A DNA stretch of 48,274 nucleotides from Thaumarchaeota archaeon casp-thauma3 (lineage in GTDB: Archaea; Thermoproteota; Nitrososphaeria; Nitrososphaerales; Nitrosopumilaceae). The stretch is taken from NCBI GenBank assembly GCA_001510275.1, contig LFEY01000029.1:1-48274 (forward strand), given 5' to 3'. The notes below the pieces were generated by a model. It saw only the letters and a list, made by a program, of their open reading frames with translations. It did no database searches and was not told the origin of the DNA. Every line of letters starts with the position of its first letter. Position 1 is the first letter of the stretch. Shown here piece after piece: positions 9,395 through 17,758 of this stretch. The translations under genes and the position numbers were made by a program.

Positions 9395-9413
9395 GTGACT
9401 AGTTCTAGGTCAC
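9395..9413. promoter_or_regulatory. Palindrome abutting the aroC TATA box (putative operator)
   Basis: The 19-bp sequence GTGACTAGTTCTAGGTCAC reads as an almost perfect inverted repeat: outer GTGAC/GTCAC arms and an inner CTAG-TT-CTAG. It ends 1-2 nt before the TATA-like ATTATAAAC (9415-9423), which lies about 24 nt before the aroC ATG. That places it over the expected BRE/TFB contact site, where binding of a dimeric repressor would block initiation. No regulator is known for it. Confidence 0.5.
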
Positions 9414-9442
9414 TATTATAAACATCATTTAACTTTGATACT

Positions 9443-10540
9443 ATGTTGCCGGGAAGTTCTATTGGTCAGCGTCTTGTTTTAACAAGTTTTGGTGAAAGTC
9501 ATGGAAAAGCTATTGGTGCTGTATTAGATGGCTGTCCTGCAGGATTAGAAATCGATGAAAAAGAAATCCAAATAATGTTAGACCAAAGAAAACCAGGCCA
9601 GAATCTTATTTCAACTCAAAGAAAAGAAGGAGATGTGGTAGAAATTGTATCAGGTGTTTTTAGAGGACATACTACTGGTGCACCAATTACAATGATAATT
9701 TGGAATAATAATCAAAAATCAAAAGATTATGAGAATTTAAAAACAAAACTAAGACCAGGCCATTCAGATTATCCGGCTATGATAAAATATAATCATCATA
9801 ATGATTATAGAGGTGGTGGTAGGTTCTCTGGAAGACTAACTGCAACACATGTTATGGGAGGAGCTATTGCAAGAAAATTACTTAAAGTAACATTAGGAAT
9901 TGAAACAAACTCATTCACATCACAAATTGGAAAAATAAAGATGGAAAAAGAATTTAATGAAAAAATGATCAATTCAATTTATAAAAATGAAGTAAGATGT
10001 CCTGAAAACAAAACTGCAAAAATAATGAGAGCAAGCATTATGAATGCAAGAAAGAAGGGAGATTCTCTAGGAGGAATAATTGAATCAGTTACAACAAATA
10101 TTCCAGTAGGATTAGGAGACCCAATTTTTAGTTCATTAGAATCAGATTTGAGTAAAGCAATTTTTTCAATTCCATCTGTAAAAGGAATTGAATTCGGTTC
10201 AGGATTTAGAGGTTCAGAACTGTATGGTTCTGAAAATAATGACTTGTATATTATTAAGAAAGGAAAAATAATGACAAAGACAAACAATTCGGGGGGAATT
10301 CTCGGCGGTATTTCAAATGGAATGCCAATTACTATGAGAATAGCATTCAAGCCAGCATCATCAATTGCACAAAAACAAAGTACAGTAGACATTAAAACTA
10401 AAAAAGAGACAATCCTTCAAGTTAAAGGAAGACATGACCCATGTGTGGTACCTAGAGCACCACCTGTAGTAGATGCACTTGTATCTTTAACCCTAGCAGA
10501 TCACGCACTACTTGCAGGGACAATCAAACCTGTTTTGTAA
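9443..10540 (+). CDS. aroC: Chorismate synthase
   Basis: The 365-residue protein shows all three chorismate synthase signatures: FGESHGKAIGAVLDGCPAG near residue 12, a central GRFSGRLTATHVMGGAIARKLL block, and RHDPCVVPRAPPVVDALVSL near the C-terminus. It forms chorismate from EPSP and needs reduced FMN. A 221-nt gap separates it from aroA, with its own TATA box and a palindrome, so it heads a second transcription unit with the mutase-aminotransferase and tyrA genes. The transcript is probably leaderless. Confidence 0.96.
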   Translation: MLPGSSIGQRLVLTSFGESHGKAIGAVLDGCPAGLEIDEKEIQIMLDQRKPGQNLISTQRKEGDVVEIVSGVFRGHTTGAPITMIIWNNNQKSKDYENLKTKLRPGHSDYPAMIKYNHHNDYRGGGRFSGRLTATHVMGGAIARKLLKVTLGIETNSFTSQIGKIKMEKEFNEKMINSIYKNEVRCPENKTAKIMRASIMNARKKGDSLGGIIESVTTNIPVGLGDPIFSSLESDLSKAIFSIPSVKGIEFGSGFRGSELYGSENNDLYIIKKGKIMTKTNNSGGILGGISNGMPITMRIAFKPASSIAQKQSTVDIKTKKETILQVKGRHDPCVVPRAPPVVDALVSLTLADHALLAGTIKPVL

Positions 10541-10544
10541 GAAA

Positions 10545-11915
10545 ATGTCAGATATTAATGAACTTCGAAATAGGATGGATGAAGTTACTTTAGAAATGAT
10601 AAAGCTATTAAAAAGTAGAACAGATATTTCAAAAGAGATTGGAGAAGTCAAAAAGAGTATCGGTAAGGGCGTTACAGATGAATTACGAGAAGACAATTTA
10701 CGTGAAAAAGTAATCATATTATGCAAGGATATAGGACTTGATGAGACAATTGCAACAAAATATTTGAATTTTCTCTTAAATGAATCAGTAAAAGTTCAAT
10801 CAACAAATAAAGAAACACATCTATCTATTTTCTCAAAAGCAAAATCACTTGAGCAACAAGGAAAAAAAATAATCCACATGGAAGTTGGAGAGCCTGACTT
10901 TTTACCACCACCTATTGTAAAAAATGCTTTAGAAGAAGTATTTGATAAAGGATTTCTGAAGTATGGTCAAGTAAAAGGAATGCCAGCCTTTAGAGAAGCA
11001 CTTGCAAAACATATCTCTAATAATTTCAACACCAATGTCACACAAAACAATATTATTGTTAGTCCAGGTGCAAGATTTTCAATTTTTACTGCAATAACTA
11101 CACTTCTTAATCCAGGAGATGAAATGATTGTAATTGAACCTGCATGGCCTGCATACAAAGACTGTGCACTAAACGCTGGAATCAAAGTTAGGACTATCAA
11201 TACAACTCTAAAAGACAAGTGGGAGCCATCTTTGAAGCAGATTGAAAATACAATCAATTCAAACACAAAGATGATCGTACTTAACTATCCAAACAATCCA
11301 ACAGGAAAGATTCTTCCTGAAAAGTTACAAGATGACATAATTAATCTAGCTAGAAAAAATGACCTCTATGTGTTAAGCGATGAAGTCTATTCCCAATATG
11401 CAAAAAGTAGTTGGAAAAGTATTCTAAGTTACAATTATGAAAAAAGTATTGTTACTCAATCATTCTCAAAATCCCATGCAATGACAGGGTTCAGAATTGG
11501 ATATGGTATAGCAGATACAAAAATTATCGAAAAAATGGCAAAATTAGAAGCATTATGCCTAACAAATGTCTCAGAACCCATACAATACGTAGCTATGAAA
11601 GCACTTGAGGCAGATACGTCCAATAATACTAATACAGTACAAAACAGACTAGACGTATTGGTACAAAAAGCAAAGGAATTGGGATTAGATTTTGTTGTTC
11701 CAGATGGCGCCATGTATCTTTTTGCACGAGTCAATCAAGAAGGATTTGATGGGATTCAATTTGCCAACAGCGCACTTGAGAAGGGTTTAGCAATAGCACC
11801 AGGAGAAGGATTTGGAGATTACAAAAATTTCATTAGGATTTCTGCATGTCAAGATGAAAAAATACTGATAGAGGGAATGGAAATATTGCAAGATATTATG
11901 AGAGAAAAACAATGA
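10545..11915 (+). CDS. Chorismate mutase (AroQ)-aminotransferase fusion
   Basis: The 456-residue protein joins two enzymes. Residues 1-85 are an AroQ-type chorismate mutase retaining the expected charged residues: Arg8, Arg25, Lys36, Asp45, Arg48 and Glu49 align with E. coli Arg11, Arg28, Lys39, Asp48, Arg51 and Glu52. Residues from about 95 on are a class-I fold PLP aminotransferase with VGEPDF, NYPNNPTGK, a Schiff-base Lys in SQSFSKSHAMTGFRIGY and a final FIRIS block. The fusion probably makes prephenate and transaminates prephenate or an arylpyruvate. I start it at ATG 10545, 4 nt after aroC, instead of the in-frame TTG at 10512. It overlaps tyrA by 4 nt. Confidence 0.9.
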   Translation: MSDINELRNRMDEVTLEMIKLLKSRTDISKEIGEVKKSIGKGVTDELREDNLREKVIILCKDIGLDETIATKYLNFLLNESVKVQSTNKETHLSIFSKAKSLEQQGKKIIHMEVGEPDFLPPPIVKNALEEVFDKGFLKYGQVKGMPAFREALAKHISNNFNTNVTQNNIIVSPGARFSIFTAITTLLNPGDEMIVIEPAWPAYKDCALNAGIKVRTINTTLKDKWEPSLKQIENTINSNTKMIVLNYPNNPTGKILPEKLQDDIINLARKNDLYVLSDEVYSQYAKSSWKSILSYNYEKSIVTQSFSKSHAMTGFRIGYGIADTKIIEKMAKLEALCLTNVSEPIQYVAMKALEADTSNNTNTVQNRLDVLVQKAKELGLDFVVPDGAMYLFARVNQEGFDGIQFANSALEKGLAIAPGEGFGDYKNFIRISACQDEKILIEGMEILQDIMREKQ

Positions 11916-12766
11916 ATAAAACAATAACAGTTATTGGGGCTGGAGGTCAAATGGGACAATGGTGTACAAAATATTTTGCAAGTAAAAATTTTGAAGTAAC
12001 AGGTTATGATTCAGAAAATAAAGTTACAGGAAAAGACATCATAGTATCAGATTCTTTAGTTGGGGCAATTCTAAAGGCAGATTATGTTATTTTGTGTACC
12101 CCTACAAGAAGAACCCCAGAGATTATCAGATTGATTGCAAAAGAGATGAAGAGAGGAACATATCTCATTGATATTTCATCAGAAAAATCTAAAGTTGCAT
12201 CATCATTATCAAAGATGCCAGTTAAGATTAATCCAATTTGTATCCATCCAATGTTTGGTCCAGGAGCAAAAACGATAATAGGTCAAAATATAATTTCAAT
12301 TCCAATCAAAGATGCTAAAAAAGAATTGATTGTTGCAAAATCATTATTTGAAGGAGCAAACTTTGTTACAATTGATGCAATCGAACATGACAAAAAAATT
12401 GCAGTAATTTTAGGATTAACTCATTTAATAAATCTCGTTTTTGCAAAAATTATCTCAAAAGATGAAAAGACACACCTAACAGAAAAAATGTCAGGAACCA
12501 CTTTTAGAGTGCAAAAGACATTAGCAGAAAGTATAATGACAGAATCTCCAGAATTAATTGAGACTATCATTGCAAACCCGGAGATTAGAAGAGTTGCAGA
12601 GGAACTTTGGAAGGATGTTGGAAGATTACTTACTGCAGTTCAAGAATCAAAGACGGAAGAAGTGATTAATTACATCAAAGAGTGCCAAGAGAATTTAGCC
12701 AAGCATACGGACACCAATGAATCCTACAAAAGACTAACAAAAATGATAAAAGCCGTTGAAAAATAA
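11912..12766 (+). CDS. tyrA: Prephenate (or arogenate) dehydrogenase
   Basis: This 284-residue NAD(P)-dependent enzyme opens with the Rossmann motif VIGAGGQMGQW. It continues with ILCTPTRRTPEI, IDISSEKSKV and the HPMFGPGAK block, which are typical of TyrA. There is no fused mutase or ACT domain; the mutase is in the preceding protein. The upstream aminotransferase leaves open whether the substrate is prephenate or arogenate. Its ATG overlaps the previous stop by 4 nt, so the two are co-translated. Confidence 0.9.
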   Translation: MNKTITVIGAGGQMGQWCTKYFASKNFEVTGYDSENKVTGKDIIVSDSLVGAILKADYVILCTPTRRTPEIIRLIAKEMKRGTYLIDISSEKSKVASSLSKMPVKINPICIHPMFGPGAKTIIGQNIISIPIKDAKKELIVAKSLFEGANFVTIDAIEHDKKIAVILGLTHLINLVFAKIISKDEKTHLTEKMSGTTFRVQKTLAESIMTESPELIETIIANPEIRRVAEELWKDVGRLLTAVQESKTEEVINYIKECQENLAKHTDTNESYKRLTKMIKAVEK

Positions 12767-12771
12767 CGGAC

Positions 12772-13176
12772 ATGCGTTCAACTAAGATAGTTACATCTTT
12801 CATCAAAGATAATGAGAAATTATTAATTCTAAAAAGAAGTGATAAGGTAAAATCAATGAAAGGATTATGGGCAGGAATTAGTGGAATCATAGAAAAAAAT
12901 GAAGTCCCGCTAAAAAGAGCAAAAATTGAGATTCTCGAAGAAGTAGGAATAACTGAAGAAAGAATTACACTAATTAGATCTGCAGACGAATTAAGAATTA
13001 ATTCACCTCAATATGATAATCATGAATGGGAAATATTTCCATTTTTGTTTGAAGCAAAAAATCCAACAATTAATCTTAATTGGGAAAATTCTGAATTTAA
13101 GTGGATAAATGTAGAAGAATTAGAAAAGTATGAAACAGTGCCTAGTCTTCAAAAAGTGTTATTCAGCCTGTTGTAA
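12772..13176 (+). CDS. Nudix hydrolase
   Basis: The 134-residue protein has a Nudix box running from Gly to GI (GIIEKNEVPLKRAKIEILEE...). The spacing GX5EX7xEUXEEXGU is conserved, but the first Arg of the REUXEE core is replaced by Ile. The metal-binding glutamates remain, so metal-dependent hydrolysis of a nucleoside diphosphate derivative is still plausible. It starts 5 nt after tyrA and may be co-transcribed. Its end overlaps thiC, which converges on it, by 18 nt. The substrate cannot be read from the sequence. Confidence 0.82.
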   Translation: MRSTKIVTSFIKDNEKLLILKRSDKVKSMKGLWAGISGIIEKNEVPLKRAKIEILEEVGITEERITLIRSADELRINSPQYDNHEWEIFPFLFEAKNPTINLNWENSEFKWINVEELEKYETVPSLQKVLFSLL

Positions 13177-14481
13177 ATTTTTATTTTCATAGTTTTTTTG
13201 CTGTGGCAACATCATGTAAACACAAGCACCACCACACATGGTACAAGGTACATTATTTCCAGGATGTTGTCCAGTTCGATTATGAATTTTAGCGGCGGCT
13301 TCTGGATCAATTGATAATGCAAGTTGTGTTTCCCAATCCAAAGTACGTCTGGCTTCAGTCATTTTCATATCCCATTTGATAACTTTATCACGAATTTTTA
13401 CAAGATCACCTACATGAGCTGCAATTCGATATGCGATCAACCCTGCTTTTACTTCTTCAGCATTTGGTAAAGCTAAATGTTCAGAAGGAGTAAGATAACA
13501 TAAAAGATCAACACCCTCACTTGCTGAAACTGCAGCCCCAATAGCACTTGCAATGTGATCATGTCCAGATGCAATATCAGTAACTAAAGGACCAAGAACA
13601 TAATATGGAACATCACCAATTAGTGATTTTGCTAGTCTAACATTTGCTGCAACCTCATTTAGTGGGACGTGCCCTGGACCTTCAACCATCACTTGAATAT
13701 CTTGTTCATGTGCACGTTTTGTTAACTGAGATATATTGATCATTTCTTGAACTTGTAGTTCATCATGAGAATCCAAAATTGAGCCTGGTCTGAGTGCATC
13801 TCCAAGGCTAAATGTCACATCGTATTTTTTTGCAATTTCAACAAGATAGTCATAATGAGTCAAATATGGATTTTCTTTGTCATGTTTTAACATCCATGCT
13901 GCAGTAATAGTTCCCCCTTTACTTACAACACCACCATATCTCTGAACTTTTAAAATTCTTTTTGCAATATCTTTTGTAATTCCACAGTGAATTGTTGTAT
14001 AATCAACTCCATCTTTTGCATTGTTTTCAAATGCATTTAGAAAATCATCTTCAGTTAAATTTAGAGGATTTTTGTGAACCTCAATACCATAATTGTAGGC
14101 TTCATAAATTGGAACAGTTCCAAAAACAATTGGAGCGACATCTAAAAGAGCCCGTCTTATTTTTTTAACATCCCCACCATCACTAAGATCCATTATTGTA
14201 TCTGCATGATATTTCACTGCAACATTTGCTTTTTCAATTTCTTCTTCCAAGTTTACATTTAGAGTAGAAGTTCCAATGTTGACGTTTACTTTAGTTTTAA
14301 GACCTTTACCAATTCCAACATTGTGAATTTTTTGTGGTCTGACATTATTACTTGGAATTATTATGGAACCACGTGCAACTTTTGGGATTAGCCAATCAAG
14401 TGAAACATCTTCATCTTTTGCAACTTGCTTCATTTCATCAGTAGCAACACCACGTCGTGCAGCAGTCATCTGAGTCGCCAT
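13159..14481 (-). CDS. thiC: Phosphomethylpyrimidine synthase (HMP-P synthase)
   Basis: The 440-residue protein is ThiC, the radical-SAM enzyme that rearranges aminoimidazole ribotide to hydroxymethylpyrimidine phosphate for thiamine. It begins MATQMTAARRGVATDEM and contains VNVNIGTSTLN, ADTIMDLSDGGD, VSKGGTITAAWMLKH, DALRPGSI and VEGPGHVPLNE. The C-terminal cluster motif is CTMCGGAC, spaced CX2CX3C, one residue shorter than the CX2CX4C of the E. coli enzyme. The start is ATG 14481; an in-frame TTG at 14514 would add an atypical extension. No TPP riboswitch core was evident upstream. Confidence 0.95.
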   Translation of the reverse strand: MATQMTAARRGVATDEMKQVAKDEDVSLDWLIPKVARGSIIIPSNNVRPQKIHNVGIGKGLKTKVNVNIGTSTLNVNLEEEIEKANVAVKYHADTIMDLSDGGDVKKIRRALLDVAPIVFGTVPIYEAYNYGIEVHKNPLNLTEDDFLNAFENNAKDGVDYTTIHCGITKDIAKRILKVQRYGGVVSKGGTITAAWMLKHDKENPYLTHYDYLVEIAKKYDVTFSLGDALRPGSILDSHDELQVQEMINISQLTKRAHEQDIQVMVEGPGHVPLNEVAANVRLAKSLIGDVPYYVLGPLVTDIASGHDHIASAIGAAVSASEGVDLLCYLTPSEHLALPNAEEVKAGLIAYRIAAHVGDLVKIRDKVIKWDMKMTEARRTLDWETQLALSIDPEAAAKIHNRTGQHPGNNVPCTMCGGACVYMMLPQQKNYENKNLQQAE

Positions 14482-14616
14482 AAAACAATATACGTTTTCA
14501 CCTGATTTAAACAATCAGGAAAGTTACAAAAAACTATAGATCGCTCAAAAATTTCTTGGTGCTATATTAAGAAAATTGATCGATCTTATATGTCAGAATT
14601 AACATAATGTATCACT

Positions 14617-14715
14617 ATGAGAACTATCAGAGAATGCAGACATTGTGGTAGGGAGTTTTACAGTATGAAAGATGAATTTTGTTCTTTTAATTGTGTTAGT
14701 GAAGTGTCATCATAA
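14617..14715 (+). CDS. Tiny zinc-finger protein (32 aa)
   Basis: A short reading frame between thiC and the next genes encodes 32 residues containing CRHCGREFYS and FCSFNC, a CxxC plus CxxxC arrangement typical of small treble-clef or ribbon zinc fingers. A TATA-like CTTATATG (14584-14591) lies about 28 nt before the ATG, consistent with a leaderless mRNA. The metal-ligand pattern and promoter together make a real gene likely. Function is unknown. Confidence 0.55.
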   Translation: MRTIRECRHCGREFYSMKDEFCSFNCVSEVSS

Positions 14716-14724
14716 TAATCTGAA

Positions 14725-14943
14725 TTAATTCAAATGCAATTCTTGTTTTAATGCTAATTTTTCAGAGTTAATTTTAGATATTCTGTTCAAAATAGGTGTA
14801 ATAATACGCTCAGAATCAGGTGAATTTACAAAATTTTGTTTAATCTCGTTAATTCTTTGTTTCAATTCAATTTCAGATAAAATCAACGAGATATAATTCC
14901 GAAGTTTTTGATTTTCAGATTTTATAGATTCTATTTCAGACAT
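14725..14943 (-). CDS. Small coiled-coil protein
   Basis: The 72-residue protein begins MSEIESIKSENQKLRNYISL and is rich in Glu, Lys, Ile and Leu with heptad-like spacing, suggesting a dimeric coiled coil. The ATG at 14943 lies 4 nt after the stop of the upstream zinc-ribbon gene, so the two form a small operon. The frame extends further upstream, but that part overlaps the zinc-ribbon gene and is unlikely to be translated. Function is unknown. Confidence 0.6.
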   Translation of the reverse strand: MSEIESIKSENQKLRNYISLILSEIELKQRINEIKQNFVNSPDSERIITPILNRISKINSEKLALKQELHLN

Positions 14944-14947
14944 GGTA

Positions 14948-15139
14948 TCATCTAGGAGGACTCCAACTCTCTTCAACTCTATCATCAATATTTTCAGAAA
15001 CAAGGTATTGTTTTTCACATTTGAAACATTGCCAGAGAAATTTTCCATCTCTCTTTGTTTGATATTGCATAGGCAACAAGCAAGTTGTGCATTGTAATTC
15101 TTTAGGTGAAGAATCACCCACCATAGGAATTTTACTCAT
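14948..15139 (-). CDS. Small zinc-ribbon protein
   Basis: This 63-residue protein contains CTTCLLPM and CFKCEKQY separated by about 20 residues, a four-cysteine zinc ribbon with a TKRDGKFLWQ strand between the knuckles, as in topoisomerase or transcription-factor ribbons. I start it at ATG 15139 (MSKIPMVGDSSPKE). The longer frame to 15187 would add a hydrophobic N-terminus unlike the rest. It is coupled to the coiled-coil gene downstream. It may be a nucleic-acid-binding module, but no family is recognised. Confidence 0.62.
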   Translation of the reverse strand: MSKIPMVGDSSPKELQCTTCLLPMQYQTKRDGKFLWQCFKCEKQYLVSENIDDRVEESWSPPR

Positions 15140-15253
15140 TACATAAAACAAGCCATTGAAGTATAAAATAGATATGAAAAAACTCAATCATACATATGAG
15201 AAGATTTGTAGTTTAAAGGAAAAATAGATTAGTACTGAAAATAAGAAAATATT

Positions 15254-16552
15254 GTGAATTTACTTTCAATTGGAGGCTCTGATCCTTCATCAGGTGCAGG
15301 TATTCAAAGTGATATCAAAACTTTTTCGTTATTTAATGTACATTGTCTAACTGTAGTTACTGCAATTACTGGACAAAATACCTCAAGTTTTGGAATGGTT
15401 GAACCAGTATCAGAAAAAATTCTAAAAAATCAATTAAAATCAGTAATGTCAGATTTTAAAATTGACGGAATAAAAATCGGGATGGTGTACAATTCTAAAA
15501 TCATCAAAGCACTACATCATCAATTAAGGAAATTAAAAGTTCCAATAGTTATTGATCCAGTATTCAAATCAACTACAGGCGGATTATTAATTGAAAGTTC
15601 TGCTATCAAAGATTTTCAAAAATTTATAGTTCCTCTTGCAACAATAATTACACCAAATAAATTCGAGGCTGAAATTCTATCAAAAACTAAGATTAATGCA
15701 AAAAATACACCTGAAAAAGTTGCAAAGATAATTCAAGAACTAGGATCAAAAAATGTCGTAATTACAGGAATTGAGACAAAAAATGATCAAATATCAGATT
15801 TTGTGCTAGAAAAAAACAATAAATATTTTATTTCAGGTAGTAAAATTTCTAAAATTAATCATGGAAGTGGATGTAATTATTCTGCAGCTATAATTTTTGC
15901 ACTTGCAAAAAATAAAAGCATAAAAGAATCGGTAAAATTTGCCAAGCAATTTACCTATAATTCAATAAAAAATGCAAAAAATTTAGGAACCGGAATTGCA
16001 ATTACAGACATTCAAAAATATGATAAAATCAATTCAGAGTTATCAGATGCAATTAACAAATTTATAGAAATTAAAAACATCTACAAAAATATTCCAGAAT
16101 GCCAAACAAATTTTGTATATTCCAAACAAAAACCAAAATCAATAAAAGATGTCCTAGGTATTTCTGGAAGAATTGTTAAAGCTGGAAAATATCCAGTGAT
16201 TGCAGGTAATTTGACATATGGTGGTTCAAAACATGTTGCAACAGCACTGCTAACAATGAATAAAAAATTCCCAGAAATTTGCTCAGCATTGAATTTAAAA
16301 TATCAAGACGTGACAATAGCAAAAATAAAAAAATCAAAATTAATAGTTTCAAGTTATGATAGAAGTAATGAACCTAAAAACATAAAATTAAAAAAATCAA
16401 CCATAGAATGGGGGATGAAAAGTGCAATTAAAAACTCAAAGAAAGCATCTGATGTAATATTTCACAAAGGAAGTTTTGGAAAAGAGCCCATGATTATAGT
16501 TTTTGGAGAAAATCCAAATAATGTTTTGGAAAAAATTTTAAAAATTATTTGA
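15254..16552 (+). CDS. thiDN: Bifunctional HMP/HMP-P kinase - thiamine-phosphate synthase (ThiDN)
   Basis: The 432-residue protein has an N-terminal ThiD kinase (about residues 1-250: IGGSDPSSGAGIQSD, TAITGQNT, VIDPVFKSTTGG, and the anion-hole block INHGSGCNYSAAI) fused to a ThiN domain (about 260-432: LGISGRIVKAGKYPVIAGN, TYGGSKHVATALL). ThiD phosphorylates hydroxymethylpyrimidine phosphate. ThiN couples it to the thiazole, replacing bacterial ThiE. The start is GTG, directly in front of the conserved glycine loop. With thiC across the small genes it forms a thiamine locus. Confidence 0.92.
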   Translation: MNLLSIGGSDPSSGAGIQSDIKTFSLFNVHCLTVVTAITGQNTSSFGMVEPVSEKILKNQLKSVMSDFKIDGIKIGMVYNSKIIKALHHQLRKLKVPIVIDPVFKSTTGGLLIESSAIKDFQKFIVPLATIITPNKFEAEILSKTKINAKNTPEKVAKIIQELGSKNVVITGIETKNDQISDFVLEKNNKYFISGSKISKINHGSGCNYSAAIIFALAKNKSIKESVKFAKQFTYNSIKNAKNLGTGIAITDIQKYDKINSELSDAINKFIEIKNIYKNIPECQTNFVYSKQKPKSIKDVLGISGRIVKAGKYPVIAGNLTYGGSKHVATALLTMNKKFPEICSALNLKYQDVTIAKIKKSKLIVSSYDRSNEPKNIKLKKSTIEWGMKSAIKNSKKASDVIFHKGSFGKEPMIIVFGENPNNVLEKILKII

Positions 16553-16610
16553 TATAGTTTAGTCAATATCTATACTTGAACATAAATACTCATACCTCAA
16601 ATAGGAATTT

Positions 16611-17312
16611 GTGAAAGCTGTTATTCTTGCTGGAGGATTAGGTACAAGACTTCAACCATACACGACATTTCTTCCAAAACCTATGCTACCATTAGGTGAA
16701 AAACCAATACTAGAGCATTTGATATATTGGATAAGAAAAAACGGTATCAAATCAATCGTTTTGTGTGTAAGTTATCTTAGAAAAACTATTGAAGACTATT
16801 TTGAAGATGGTAAAAGATTTGGAGTTAACATAGAATATGCAATTTCAAACAGAGCATTATCTACTGCAGGTCAGCTCAAAACTGCAGAAAAATTCATAGA
16901 TGACACTTTCGTTTGCGTATATGGAGATTCAATTTTTCATTTCAGTCTTAGAAATATGATAAAACAACACATTAAGAAAAAGGCATTTGTTACTATGAGT
17001 CTAAATGAATACAAAACGAACTTACCTTATGGAGTAATTGAAACTTCCAAAAATGGAAGAGTGTTAAGCTGGAATGAAAAGCCAAAGATCACAGCTAATG
17101 TAAACATGGGATGTTATGTAATGGAGCCCAAAGTTTTGAGTCTAATCCCAAAAAATAAGCCATATGGAATGGATGATGTTATAAAAAAAGCCATGAGTAG
17201 AAAAAAAATAGTAAGTAGTTTCATATCAAAGAAAGGATTTACAGACATTGGCAACAAATCATCTTACAAAAAAGCATATCAAGAATATATTCAAAAACTC
17301 GGAAAGAACTGA
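16611..17312 (+). CDS. Sugar-phosphate nucleotidyltransferase (NTP_transferase family)
   Basis: The 233-residue protein begins MKAVILAGGLGTRLQPYT, the nucleotide-binding loop of sugar-1-phosphate nucleotidyltransferases, followed by PKPMLPLGEKPILEHLI, VCVYGDSIF and WNEKP. It stops after the catalytic domain, without the C-terminal left-handed beta-helix acetyltransferase of GlmU or ST0452-type enzymes. The sugar and the base used cannot be read directly. The GNA1-like acetyltransferase 8 nt downstream suggests an amino-sugar such as GlcNAc-1-phosphate. The start is GTG, with a TATA-like CATAAATAC about 27 nt upstream. Confidence 0.85.
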   Translation: MKAVILAGGLGTRLQPYTTFLPKPMLPLGEKPILEHLIYWIRKNGIKSIVLCVSYLRKTIEDYFEDGKRFGVNIEYAISNRALSTAGQLKTAEKFIDDTFVCVYGDSIFHFSLRNMIKQHIKKKAFVTMSLNEYKTNLPYGVIETSKNGRVLSWNEKPKITANVNMGCYVMEPKVLSLIPKNKPYGMDDVIKKAMSRKKIVSSFISKKGFTDIGNKSSYKKAYQEYIQKLGKN

Positions 17313-17320
17313 AAATAAAA

Positions 17321-17758
17321 ATGAGTGAGATAATCATCAGAGAATTAAAAAAAGAAGACCTCTGGAATGGATTTCTAACAACACTTGATTCATTAAGACA
17401 AGCAAGTGACATTGATAGAAACGATGCTGAAAAGATTTTTGAAAAAATTAATTCAAATCCAGATCATATAATAGCAATTGCAGAATTAGATGGAAAAATA
17501 ATAGGATCTACAACACTTCTAATTGAGCCAAAATTTATTCACAAAGGAGGATTGGTAGGCCATATTGAAGATGTTGTGGTAAACAAAAACTTTCAAGGAC
17601 AGAAAATTGGTGAAAAAATTATGAAATATCTTCTTGAATTTGCAAAAAATCGAGGTTGTTACAAGACAATTTTAGATTGCACAGATGATGTAAAACCATT
17701 TTATGAAAAATTGGGCTTCAAACATATTGCAAATGAGTTAAGATTTAATCACATCTAG
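17321..17758 (+). CDS. GNAT acetyltransferase resembling eukaryotic glucosamine-6-phosphate N-acetyltransferase (GNA1)
   Basis: This 145-residue GNAT protein shows, from about residue 70, TLLIEPKFIHKGG, then GHIEDVVVNKNFQGQKIGEKI (the acetyl-CoA loop), then CYKTILDC and FYEKLGFKH. This order and wording are close to eukaryotic GNA1, which acetylates glucosamine-6-phosphate. It directly follows the nucleotidyltransferase, so the pair would supply two steps toward UDP-GlcNAc. Specificity is inferred from similarity by eye. The 3′ end overlaps the convergent membrane-protein gene by 4 nt. Confidence 0.8.
   Translation: MSEIIIRELKKEDLWNGFLTTLDSLRQASDIDRNDAEKIFEKINSNPDHIIAIAELDGKIIGSTTLLIEPKFIHKGGLVGHIEDVVVNKNFQGQKIGEKIMKYLLEFAKNRGCYKTILDCTDDVKPFYEKLGFKHIANELRFNHI

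Noticed and set aside
10512-10544. Upstream TTG start for the mutase-aminotransferase
   Set aside because: It lies inside aroC and adds residues that do not fit the AroQ N-terminus; the ATG at 10545 matches the family.
14482-14616. Possible TPP riboswitch upstream of thiC
   Set aside because: No CTGAGA or matching helix core was found by eye on the minus strand; the gap looks like ordinary divergent promoter DNA.
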